Positions 7,826 to 16,500 of a stretch of DNA of 64,000 bases are shown here, one piece after another. Each line of letters begins with the position of its first letter. Within the stretch, counting starts at the first letter, position 1. The notes beneath the pieces are model-generated. The model had not been told where the DNA came from, did not search any database, and saw nothing but the letters and a program-made list of their open reading frames with translations. The translations under genes were made by a program, and so were the position numbers. Where the stretch lies: the NCBI RefSeq assembly GCF_014196295.1, contig NZ_JACIDK010000004.1, forward strand, positions 186,001 to 250,000. The letters are read 5' to 3'. The DNA is from Phenylobacterium haematophilum (GTDB lineage: Bacteria > Pseudomonadota > Alphaproteobacteria > Caulobacterales > Caulobacteraceae).

Positions 7826-9360
7826 ACTGACGCTCCTTTGGTTTTTGGAGAGGCGGGCCAAAACCGCAGCACCCAGCGATTGGCGAAGGTGTTGAGATGG
7901 AAGCCGCTGGAAACGATCGCGTAGGCCCGTCCCCAAGCAGCGGAGCTGGGCCGCCCCGGCGCCCGCAGTTGCAGGCAGACGACGCCTGTCATGACGATGA
8001 CGACAGCGATTGAGACTGAAATGGAGGTGAAAGTCGGCGCCGCGAGCGGAGGCCCAAGGTCCCCGACCAATCTGGCGAAGATCGCCTGTCCGGCCGCGTA
8101 GGCGACGAGCAGTACGCCGCTCAGTATCGCCGCAGCGACCAGGCCATGAGGCTGGCGACGCTCCACCATAGTTCGGGCGAGACTGAGCACCACGACGGCC
8201 GACAGGACAAAGACGCCGGGTTGCTGCGCCGGTCCTGCGCCCATGCCGCTCATCGCCACAGCAGCCAACGCTACGATGGCGGGCACGGAGGCGACATAGA
8301 ACGCAGGCGTCGGCGCGCTGACCACCGATCGCTTCGCGGCGGCTGCACCGCCGGCCGTCAGAAAAGCGTGCGCCTTGTAGAGCGCGTGCGCGACAATGTG
8401 CAGAAGCGCCGCCGAGTAGGCGCCGAGCCCGCACTCCAGGAGCATGAAGCCCATCTGGGCGATGGTGGAGTACGCCAGCGCAAGCTTAACCGACGTCTGG
8501 GTCAGCATGACCAGCGAACCGAACACTGCGCTCGCCGCGCCGATGACGATCAGAAGTCCAAGAGCGGCGGGATGTGCGCCGACCACGTCGGCGAAGCGCA
8601 GCACCAGGAAGCCGCCGGCGTTGACCACGCCGGCGTGCAGAAGGGCGGACACCGGAGTCGGGGTCTCCATCACCTCCAAGATCCAGCCATGAAACGGCAG
8701 CTGAGCGGCGCTGAAGATCGCGGCCAGTGTCAGAAGCACCGCCACCAAGCCCCATGGCCCGCCGGTCGCCTGCTTTGCGGCCGCCAGCACCGCGCTGATG
8801 TCGCCGCTGCCAGCCGTACGCCACAGAAGCACCGCTGCAGCGATCAGCGCGGCGTCGGCGAGGCGAGCGACCAGAAACCGCTTGCGCGCCGCAAGGACTG
8901 CGGCCTGTCGTTCAGGTCTGAACAGCAGCAGGCGGTTCACGCAGAGGCTGGCGGCGATCCAGCACACGACGAGCTGCGCCAGATTGCCCGACAAAACCAA
9001 CCCCTGGAGCAGGCACAGCGCCAAGCAAAGCTGACGTATGAAACGTTCCTGACCTGGATCGCCCGCCAAGTAATTGCGGCTGTAGGCGACCACGATCAGG
9101 CCAATGAAGGCGATCAGGCCGCACAGGACCCCGCTCAGCGCGTCCACGTGTATGGAGGCGCCTAAACCGGCGGCGCCGAGCGTTGGCGAGGTCGCGGCCC
9201 CGGCGGCTAGAACCGCCGCCAGGGCGCCGCCGGCGGCGGCCAAAGAAACCCAGCCCGCAGCCAGCGCGCCCGTGTTCGCAGAAGAGCGGCTCCAAGGCGC
9301 AAGCCAGGCCAAGAGATAGGCGAGCGGCGCCAGCGCGGCGAGCCAGGCAATCCAAGTCAC
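7822..9360 (-). CDS. dabB: DabB, membrane subunit of the DAB inorganic carbon pump (NuoL-like)
   Basis: A 512-residue polytopic membrane protein of the proton-conducting NuoL/MrpA family, with the conserved core MTQTSVKLALAYSTIAQMG and ALLHIVAHALYKAHAF and about 13-15 hydrophobic segments. It is first gene of the operon, overlapping dabA by 4 bases. It starts with GTG at 9360, preceded by GGAG at 8 bases. In characterised DAB systems it couples the proton or sodium gradient to DabA-catalysed CO2 hydration. The LysR-type box 60-95 bases upstream suggests regulated expression. Confidence 0.93.
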   Translation of the reverse strand: MTWIAWLAALAPLAYLLAWLAPWSRSSANTGALAAGWVSLAAAGGALAAVLAAGAATSPTLGAAGLGASIHVDALSGVLCGLIAFIGLIVVAYSRNYLAGDPGQERFIRQLCLALCLLQGLVLSGNLAQLVVCWIAASLCVNRLLLFRPERQAAVLAARKRFLVARLADAALIAAAVLLWRTAGSGDISAVLAAAKQATGGPWGLVAVLLTLAAIFSAAQLPFHGWILEVMETPTPVSALLHAGVVNAGGFLVLRFADVVGAHPAALGLLIVIGAASAVFGSLVMLTQTSVKLALAYSTIAQMGFMLLECGLGAYSAALLHIVAHALYKAHAFLTAGGAAAAKRSVVSAPTPAFYVASVPAIVALAAVAMSGMGAGPAQQPGVFVLSAVVVLSLARTMVERRQPHGLVAAAILSGVLLVAYAAGQAIFARLVGDLGPPLAAPTFTSISVSIAVVIVMTGVVCLQLRAPGRPSSAAWGRAYAIVSSGFHLNTFANRWVLRFWPASPKTKGASV

Positions 9361-9418
9361 GTGTCGTCTCCGTCGTGAAGGCGACCTGTCTCCTATGCAC
9401 GTGAAGCCATTCTTGGAA

Positions 9419-9456
9419 ATTCATTGTGTGGAGAAAATCGTTCGCTTTTATAGAAC
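9419..9456 (+). promoter_or_regulatory. LysR-type operator upstream of dabB
   Basis: The core GTTC-N9-GAAC at 9440-9456 is a perfect T-N11-A inverted repeat. It is embedded in a 38-base element matching the one before the LysR gene (656-693) at 28 positions. The repeat sits 60-95 bases upstream of the dabB start, a usual activator position. A wider ATCGTTC/GAACGAT pairing surrounds the same core. Confidence 0.62.
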
Positions 9457-9585
9457 GATGCGAACGGCGAGCATGCGCTGCGGAATGACGAGCTTGGCTA
9501 GCGCCATGGCCTCGGGCCCTCACACGGCCATGCTTACGACATGGTCGCAGACTACCGACGCAGCGCGTTGTCATTGGAGGTCTCG

Positions 9586-9987
9586 ATGCGATCTTATGCC
9601 TTGGCTGGCCTGTGCGCCGGCCTGTCCCTTTCCGCCACGGCCGCCTCGGCGGAGGGCATCTCGACCCATGTGCTGGACTTGGCTCGCGGGGTCGGCGGAC
9701 GGGACGTGCCCGTGACCCTTGAAATCAAGCAAGCCGACGGCAACTGGCGTGAACTGGCCAACGCCAAGACAGACGAGAACGGCCGGGTACGCTCCTTCGG
9801 CGACGCCATTCAGGCCCAGGCAGCCACCTATAAGCTGACCTTCGACATGTCAGCTTATGGAGCGACGGGCGCCACGGCTTTCTTCCCTCAGATCGATGTC
9901 GTGTTTCGCGTGACTGACCCCACGCTTCACTATCACGTTCCCGTCGTTGTCAGCCCGTTCGGCTACAGCACCTATCGCGGCAACTGA
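9586..9987 (+). CDS. hiuH: Hydroxyisourate hydrolase (transthyretin-like), exported form
   Basis: A 133-residue HIUase with catalytic residues in place: H28 (STHVLD), R67 (NGRV) and H117 in HYHVPVVVSPFGYSTY, ending in YRGN instead of the family's usual YRGS. It hydrolyses 5-hydroxyisourate in uric acid breakdown. Residues 1-22 form a clear signal peptide (LCAGLSLSATAASA), so it should act in the periplasm. ATG at 9586 is chosen because TTGGAGG lies 5 bases upstream. No other purine genes are nearby. Confidence 0.9.
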   Translation: MRSYALAGLCAGLSLSATAASAEGISTHVLDLARGVGGRDVPVTLEIKQADGNWRELANAKTDENGRVRSFGDAIQAQAATYKLTFDMSAYGATGATAFFPQIDVVFRVTDPTLHYHVPVVVSPFGYSTYRGN

Positions 9988-10352
9988 AACCGCCAAGTGA
10001 AGCCACAGCCGCCGCCCCAGCGCGGACCGCGGCGGCGGCTACCCGATCGAGGCCCCTCGTTGGGAATTAGGTGGGTCCAGCCAATAGCTCCCGCCATTTT
10101 GGGGCGTAGATCAGCCATAAGCAGCACGGGCCATCGATGTGCTCTCGCCCCCTCCCGGCCCGCGCAGCCGACAGCCCGAACTCCCGAGAGTAAACTCCGA
10201 TCGTGAGTTTGATGGCTGCGACGTTCACTCGATTTGCGACCTGGCGGCTAGATAGGCCGCAAACAGGTCGCGGGCAGCGCACCCAAGCGAAACAGCTTTT
10301 TCATTCGTTTTCAGCAGGTTACGGGCAACCCGCAACCTGCCGAAACCGCCCG
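9988..10352. other. 365-bp convergent intergenic region with one hairpin
   Basis: Between the HIUase and acyl-CoA dehydrogenase genes, which converge. Apart from the inverted repeat at 10007-10040 I see no gene. A minus-strand frame of 71 codons (10067-10282) has no recognisable features. Confidence 0.4.
10007..10040 (+). terminator. GC-rich hairpin after hiuH
   Basis: The arms AGCCGCCGCC (10007-10016) and GGCGGCGGCT (10031-10040) pair perfectly over 10 bases with a 14-base loop, 20 bases after the hiuH stop. No U-tract follows, so intrinsic termination is uncertain. Confidence 0.4.
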
Positions 10353-11576
10353 CTACAGCCCCAGCACCATCTTGGCCATGATGTTGTGCTGGATCTCATT
10401 GGAGCCCGCGTAGATCGAAGTCTTGCGGTAGTTGAAGTAGGTCGGCGCGATGGTCGCCGCATAGTCCGGACCGGCCCGCGGTTCGTTGCGCTCACCGCGG
10501 ATCTCGGCCCAGGTGTCGCGCACGAACGGCTGGGCGTAGATCCCCGCTGCCTCCAGCGCCAGTTCGGTCACCGCCTGCTGCGCCTGGCTGCCTTCCAGCT
10601 TCAGCATGGAGGACGCCGCCCCCATCGCCTCCCCGGAGGAGCGCGCCGAGAACATCCGCAGCTCGGTGGCGTTCAGCACATCCACCTTGATCTGCATCTC
10701 GCTGAGCTTCTTGCGGAAGTCGGGGTCGTCGATCATCCGCCCGCCGCCGTCCGAGGGCTCAAGACTGGCGATCTTGCGCACCTTGTTCAGCTGGTTGGTC
10801 AGACCCGCCGCGTACGGATTGCCGCGCTCGAACTGCAGCAGGTACTTGGCGTAGGTCCAGCCTTGGCCTTCCTCGCCGATGCGGTTGGAGACCGGCACCC
10901 GGACGTTCTCGAAGAACACCTGGTTGATCTCCTGGTCGCCCTCGGGCGGGCCGTCCAGGGTCGGCAGCGGCACGATCGTGATGCCGGGCGTGTTCATCTC
11001 AAGCAGCAGGAACGAGATGCCCTTCTGACGGATATCCTCGTTCGAGGTCCGCACCAAACAGAACATCCAGTCGGCCCACTGGGCGTACGTTGTCCAAATT
11101 TTTGAACCGTTTAGGACGTAATGATCACCGTCCCTCTCAGCTTTCATGGACAGCGAAGCGAGGTCCGACCCCGAACCCGGCTCGCTATAGCCCTGGCACC
11201 ACCAGACGTCGGTGGAGAGGATCTTCGGGAGATGCTGGGCCTTCTGCTCGGGGGTCCCGAAAGCCATCACCACCGGGGCGCACATCTTGAGCCCCATGTT
11301 CGAGGTCGAGGGCGCGCCGGCCAGGGCCATCTCCATGTCGAAGATGTACTTCTGGGCGTGACTCCAGCCGGTGCCGCCGTATTCCTTCGGCCAATCAGGG
11401 GCGATCCAGCCCTTCTCGTTAAGCCGTTTGAGCCAGCGGACCTGGCCCGCCTTGTCGATGTGGCCGTTCTTCGACTGCGCAGAACGGGCGCGCATGTCGT
11501 CATCGAAGGCCTCTGCGATAAAGGCCCGAACCTCGTCACGGAACGCCAGGTCTTCCTTCGAGAATTCGAGATCCAT
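10353..11576 (-). CDS. Acyl-CoA dehydrogenase family protein
   Basis: A 407-residue FAD flavoprotein with the family order: helical N domain, middle beta domain with QGYSEPGSGSDLASL (residues about 130-145) and the NGSKIWTTYA flavin/substrate segment, then a C-terminal helical domain ending KTSIYAGSNEIQHNIMAK. It resembles the large subunits of long or dicarboxyl acyl-CoA dehydrogenases (pimeloyl-CoA type). It would introduce the alpha-beta double bond in an acyl-CoA. An ABM-domain gene lies 5 bases upstream in the same operon. The exact substrate cannot be told. Confidence 0.9.
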   Translation of the reverse strand: MDLEFSKEDLAFRDEVRAFIAEAFDDDMRARSAQSKNGHIDKAGQVRWLKRLNEKGWIAPDWPKEYGGTGWSHAQKYIFDMEMALAGAPSTSNMGLKMCAPVVMAFGTPEQKAQHLPKILSTDVWWCQGYSEPGSGSDLASLSMKAERDGDHYVLNGSKIWTTYAQWADWMFCLVRTSNEDIRQKGISFLLLEMNTPGITIVPLPTLDGPPEGDQEINQVFFENVRVPVSNRIGEEGQGWTYAKYLLQFERGNPYAAGLTNQLNKVRKIASLEPSDGGGRMIDDPDFRKKLSEMQIKVDVLNATELRMFSARSSGEAMGAASSMLKLEGSQAQQAVTELALEAAGIYAQPFVRDTWAEIRGERNEPRAGPDYAATIAPTYFNYRKTSIYAGSNEIQHNIMAKMVLGL

Positions 11577-11581
11577 GATCC

Positions 11582-11872
11582 CTACTCCACGGCGTCGAGG
11601 TATTCGATCTCGGGGCGTCCACCCATGCAGGGGCCCATCTTCGCGCCGGCGGCCTTGAAGTAGTCGGTGCCGCCGTGAGCCTTCAGGGCGTCCTCGTCCT
11701 TGTAGAGCTCCAGCACCTTGTAGACTGTCGCGTCGGTGCGGCTCTTGGTCAGCTGATAGACGATGTTGCCCGGCTCGTTGGCCCGGACCTGCTTGGCGAG
11801 ATCGGTGAAGATCGCCTCGAATTCTGCTTGCTTGCCGTCCTGGACCTTGAGGGTCGCCACCACGCCGATCAT
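11582..11872 (-). CDS. Antibiotic biosynthesis monooxygenase (ABM) domain protein
   Basis: A 96-residue dimeric alpha-beta barrel protein (IGVVATLKV at the start, YQLTKSRTD in the middle, LYKDEDALKAH towards the C terminus), similar to YgiN-type quinol monooxygenases. It lies 5 bases upstream of the acyl-CoA dehydrogenase and is probably co-transcribed. Such proteins oxidise quinols or aromatic compounds without cofactor, or act as small accessory proteins. The substrate is unknown. Confidence 0.82.
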   Translation of the reverse strand: MIGVVATLKVQDGKQAEFEAIFTDLAKQVRANEPGNIVYQLTKSRTDATVYKVLELYKDEDALKAHGGTDYFKAAGAKMGPCMGGRPEIEYLDAVE

Positions 11873-11945
11873 GCCGTTTCTCCCAACGATTGTTTGAATG
11901 GGAGCCTAGAGGCGGCGTGGCCGTCGGGCAAGCGGCGACGCTGGG

Positions 11946-12413
11946 TCAACCCAGCGGCTTTTCCAGCAGCAGCGTCGTCAGGCCGCTCTCCCATTCCAGG
12001 TCGGGATAGCTGTCGATCTCGCGATAGCCCAGCGCCGCGTAGAACGCCCGCGAACGGGTGTTGAAGGTGTCGGTCTCCAGCCGCGCCGAGACCTCCCCCG
12101 CTGCAGCCATCGCCTGCTCGGCGTGGGCCAGCAGCGCCTTCCCGACCCCGCGCCGCTGGGCCGCGCCGACGACGTGCAGCGCGTGCACGAAGTCTCCCGC
12201 CCAGTGGACCATGCCCAGGACCTGGTCGCCCTCGACCGCCAGGACGAAGGCCGCGCCCATCTCCGCCACATAGGCCCTTGCCGGCTGCTCGCGGCGGCGG
12301 CGGGCCAGCACCTCCGGCAGCAACTGAGGACCCCAGGTGGACTCGAAGGTGTCGTCAAGCACGGCGATCACCCCGGCTTCGTCGCCGGGGCGGAAGGACC
12401 TCAGGATGTACAT
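11946..12413 (-). CDS. GNAT-family N-acetyltransferase
   Basis: A 155-residue GNAT domain with the acetyl-CoA binding motif A around AAQRRGVGKALLAHAEQAM, preceded by the beta-4 strand segment DFVHALHVV, and the C-terminal AFYAALGY motif. It transfers an acetyl group to an unknown amine. It is downstream of a small membrane-protein gene on the same strand (12-base gap). Confidence 0.85.
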   Translation of the reverse strand: MYILRSFRPGDEAGVIAVLDDTFESTWGPQLLPEVLARRRREQPARAYVAEMGAAFVLAVEGDQVLGMVHWAGDFVHALHVVGAAQRRGVGKALLAHAEQAMAAAGEVSARLETDTFNTRSRAFYAALGYREIDSYPDLEWESGLTTLLLEKPLG

Positions 12414-12424
12414 GGGATCAGGGC

Positions 12425-12718
12425 CTAGCGGCCCTGGCGCTCGTTCCAGCCGTAGGCCACCCAGTGGTGACCGCCCAGGTGGCGCGCTTCGATCACGCCA
12501 TCGTCGCGGCGCGTGGCGCGGGCCTTTTTGGCGCGCAGGGCGAGCCCCGCGAGCGCCAACAGCGCCGAAGCCATGACCGCGATCACCACCACCGTGGCTG
12601 CAAAGAAGACGGCGAGCACCGCACCGACCGCGATGGCGGCGACGGTGGCCAGAGCCCCTCCGACCGCTGCGAGACCGCGAAGGGTGGACCCGTGCTTCCT
12701 GGCGAATTCGCGAACCAT
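12425..12718 (-). CDS. Small membrane protein, hypothetical
   Basis: A 97-residue protein with a positively charged N terminus, then two closely spaced hydrophobic segments (about residues 18-60, Ala/Val-rich), and a basic C terminus containing HLGGHHWVAYGW. The start is ATG at 12718 with GAGGAA 6 bases upstream, preferred over a TTG 12 bases further out. No family is recognised; it probably sits in the inner membrane. Confidence 0.7.
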   Translation of the reverse strand: MVREFARKHGSTLRGLAAVGGALATVAAIAVGAVLAVFFAATVVVIAVMASALLALAGLALRAKKARATRRDDGVIEARHLGGHHWVAYGWNERQGR

Positions 12719-12820
12719 GAGCTTCCTCAAGGGCGCCGCTTGTTACGGCTAAACGGATAATTCCGTCGGACGATCCCCGACGTCAACGAGAACCGGTCAG
12801 AACACAATAAAGTGGCGGCA

Positions 12821-13516
12821 TCATGCCGCCCCTTCGAGCGCCATCGCCCGCCGTTCGCGCATGATTTCGTCAAACGCGGCGTTGATCGCCGCAGACTTGG
12901 CTTCGGCGACCTCGATGAACTCGCTGGGCAGGCCGCGGGCGCGGGCCCGGTCGGGGTGCGCCTCCGACAGCGCCGCCTTCCAGACCGCGCGGACCTCGGC
13001 GTCGGAGGCGTCGTGCGCCACGTCGAGCACGCCATAGGGGTCGTCCGCGCCGATGCCCAGGTGCACGGCCTTCAGCCGGCGAAACACCAGCGGCGAGAAG
13101 CCGAACAGGTCCGAGACCTGCTCCAGGTATTCGAGCTCGTCCTGGCTCACCACGCCGTCGGCGGCGGCGATGTGGAACAGGCCGTCGAGCACGTCCTCCA
13201 GCAGAGTCGGGCAGCCGGCGTAGCGCTTGGCCAGTCGCCGCGCATAGCTCTCGAAGCCGCGCGTCGTTTGGCGGGCTAGGTCGTACAGCCGGTGGATGTT
13301 GCGCTCGGACGCGGCGTCCGGCTGGAACACCTGCGAAAAGGCGTCGAACTCGCCGATGCTGGCGCGGCCGTCGGCCTTGGCCAGCTTCGCGCCGAGCGCG
13401 GTGACGGCGGTGGAAAAGGCGGGATCCTCGCCCGGCCGGGTGGCAGGACAATCGGCGCAGTCGCCCGCATCGGGCTTCTTGACTGCGAGCCCAGCAATGT
13501 TGCGCCAGAAGCTCAT
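12821..13516 (-). CDS. TerB plus DnaJ domain protein (DjlA-like co-chaperone)
   Basis: A 231-residue protein with a central TerB-like helical domain (about residues 35-150) and a C-terminal J domain carrying the diagnostic HPD (EAHPDRARARG), the motif that stimulates DnaK. ATG at 13516 (MSFWRN) is preferred to the in-frame TTG at 13528. DjlA proteins normally carry an N-terminal membrane anchor; here the N terminus is short and not clearly hydrophobic, so it may be soluble. It is divergent from the oxoprolinase gene. Confidence 0.85.
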   Translation of the reverse strand: MSFWRNIAGLAVKKPDAGDCADCPATRPGEDPAFSTAVTALGAKLAKADGRASIGEFDAFSQVFQPDAASERNIHRLYDLARQTTRGFESYARRLAKRYAGCPTLLEDVLDGLFHIAAADGVVSQDELEYLEQVSDLFGFSPLVFRRLKAVHLGIGADDPYGVLDVAHDASDAEVRAVWKAALSEAHPDRARARGLPSEFIEVAEAKSAAINAAFDEIMRERRAMALEGAA

Positions 13517-13556
13517 GGGAGTATCCAAGCTGTAAGGCCCGGAGTCGGTCCTGACA

Positions 13557-16500
13557 ATGCAGATCGCCCCCGCGAAAGGTTACAGTTTGGACAGGCTTTG
13601 GAGCTTCTGGATCGATCGCGGCGGCACGTTCACCGACGTGATCGCCCGCGCCGACGACGGCCAGGAAGTCTCCTTGAAGCTGCTCTCGGCCTCGCCAGCC
13701 TATGCCGACGCCGCCGTCGAGGCGATGCGCCGGGTGCTGGGCGCGAAGGCCGGCGAGCCCTTCCCCGCCGCGCGCGTGCGGGCGATCAAGATGGGCACGA
13801 CCGTGGCCACCAACGCCCTGCTGGAGCGGGCCGGGGCCAAGACGCTGCTGGTCGTCACCGAGGGCTTCGCCGACGCCTTGGTCATCGGCGACCAGGCCCG
13901 CCCCGACCTCTTCGCGCTCAACATTGAGCGGCCCGCCCCGCTCTATTCCAGCGTGGTCGAGGCGGCCGAGCGGCTGGCCGCCGACGGTTCGGTGGTCGCC
14001 GCGCTCGACGAGGCCGCGCTGATGGCGTCCTTGCGCCAGGCCCGCGCCGAGGGCTTCACCTCGGCGGCCGTCGCCTTCCTGCACGCCGACCTCAATCCCG
14101 CCCACGAGCGCCGCGCCGGCGAACTGGCGCGCCAGGCGGGCTTCGATTTCGTCGCCCTCAGCCACGAGGTCTCGCCCCTACCCCGCTTCGTGCCGCGGGC
14201 CGAGACCACCGTCGCCGACGCCTACCTGACCCCAATCCTGCAGGCCTATGTCGAGCGCGTGGCGAGCGCGGTCCAGGGCGCGCCGCTCTACTTCATGACG
14301 TCGGCCGGCGGCCTGGTGCACGCCCAGGCGTTCCGCGGCCGCGACGCGGTGGTCTCCGGCCCGGCCGGCGGCGTGGTCGGCGTCGCCCGCACCGCGCAGA
14401 TCGCCGGCGCCGAGCAGGCGCTGGGCTTCGACATGGGCGGCACCTCGACCGACGTCTGTCGTTACGCCGGCCTGCTGGAGCGCCGCGACAGCGCCAAGGT
14501 CGCCGGCGTCAAGCTGCGCAGCCCGATGCTCGACGTCGAGACCGTCGCCGCTGGCGGCGGCTCGATCCTGGCCTTCGACGGCCTGCGCGCCCGCGTCGGC
14601 CCGCAGAGCGCCGGCGCCGATCCCGGCCCCGCCGCCTATGGCCGCGGCGGCCCGGCCACCGTCACCGACGCCAACCTGGTGCTCGGCCGGCTGGACCCGC
14701 GCTTCTTTCCGTCGATCTTCGGGCCCAACGCCGACGCCCCGCTCGACATCGCCGCCGCCCGCGCCGCGCTGCAGAAGCTCGCCGACGCCATGGGCGCTGA
14801 AAGCGTCGAAGCGGCCGCTGAGGGCTTCGTCGCCATCGCCGTCGAGCAGATGGCGCGGGCCACCGACCGCATCTCGACCGAACGCGGCTTCGACCCGCGC
14901 GACCACGTCCTGACCGCCTTCGGCGGCGCCGCCGGCCAGGTGGCCTGCGAGGTCGCCGAGGCGCTGGGCCCCTCGCAGGTGATCTGTCCGCGCTACGGCA
15001 GCGTGCTCTCGGCCTGGGGCATCGGCCAGGCCCAGCTCGCCAGCCTGCGCCAGGTCGGCCTGGGCGCGCACCTCGACGTCGCCGGACTGGAGCGCGCCCG
15101 GACGGCGGCGGAGCAGGCGCAGGCCGCCGCGCGCGCCGCCCTCGCCGAACAGGGCGCAGAGGCCGGCGAGATCCGCCGCGTCCTGCGCCTGCGCTATGAC
15201 GGCGCCGACGCCGAACTGCCCGTCGCCCTCGGCCCGCTGGAGCGGGTCCGCGCCGAGTTCGAGACCGCTCATAAGCGGATGTTCGGCTTCATCGAGGCGA
15301 ACCTCCCGATCATCATCGCCTCGGTCGAAGCCGAAGCGGTAAGCGAGGCCGCCAATTCCTCCCCCGCTGTGGGAAGTGGATCGCCGCAACGCGGCGAGAC
15401 GGAGGGGCAACCTCAGAATTCCCCGTCGGTCGCCCGGTCGGCCGACAGCTCGCCCAACGGGGGAGCAATTGAGCACACCCGCATGTTCTTCCACGGCGCC
15501 TGGCGCGACGCGCCGATCATCGCCGCAGACGAGCTCACCGCCGCCGAAGGCCCGGCCCTGATCGTGCGCGCCGACACCCAGATCGCGCTCTCCCCCGGCT
15601 GGACCGCCGCGCCCGGCCCTGACGGCATGGTGCGCCTGGAGCGGGCAGGCCGCCGCGAGGTCGCGGCCCTGGCGCTCGACAAGCCCGATCCGGTCACGCT
15701 CGAGCTCTTCAACAAGCGCTTCATGGGCGTGGCGGAGGCCATGGGCGCGGCGCTGGAGCGCACCGCCCACTCGGTCAACATCAAGGAGCGGCTCGACTTC
15801 TCCTGCGCGCTGTTCGACCTGGACGGCGGCCTCGTCGCCAACGCCCCGCACATGCCCGTGCACCTGGGCTCGATGGGCGCCAGCGTCCGCGCCGTCCGCG
15901 ACCGCCACCCGACCCTGAAGCCAGGCGACGCCTTCGCGCTGAACAACCCCTACGCCGGCGGCACGCACCTCCCTGACATCACCGTCGTGATGCCGGTGTT
16001 CGTGGCCGACGCAGCCCGCCCCGCCTTCTACGTCGCCGCGCGCGGCCACCACGCCGACGTCGGCGGCGTCCAGCCGGGCTCGATGCCGCCCTTCTCCCAT
16101 ACGCTGGAGGAGGAAGGCGTGCTGCTCGACGCCTTGCCGATCATGAGCGGCGGCGTCTTCCTGGAGGACGCCGTGCGCGCGGCCCTGACCGCCGGGCGCT
16201 ATCCGTCCCGCGCGCCGGACCGCAATCTCGCCGATCTCAAGGCCCAGATCGCCGCCTGCCAGGCCGGCGCCGCGGCGGTCAGCGGCATGATCGAGACGTT
16301 CGGCGGCGACGCAGTCGCGGCCTATATGGGCTTCGTCCAGGCCAACGCCGCCGCCTCGGTCCGCCGAGCGGTCGGCAAGCTCAAGGACGGCGTCGCCCGC
16401 GTGCCGATGGACGGCGGCGGCGAAATCGTCGTGCGCACCACAGTCGATGCGGCCGCCGGCGAGGCCGTGCTCGACTTCCGCGAGTCGGCCGGCCAGCTCG

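Noticed and set aside
10067..10282. Possible transposase remnant on the minus strand (REHIDGPCCLWLIYAPKW)
   Set aside because: Too short and without catalytic or flanking repeat evidence to call a mobile element.
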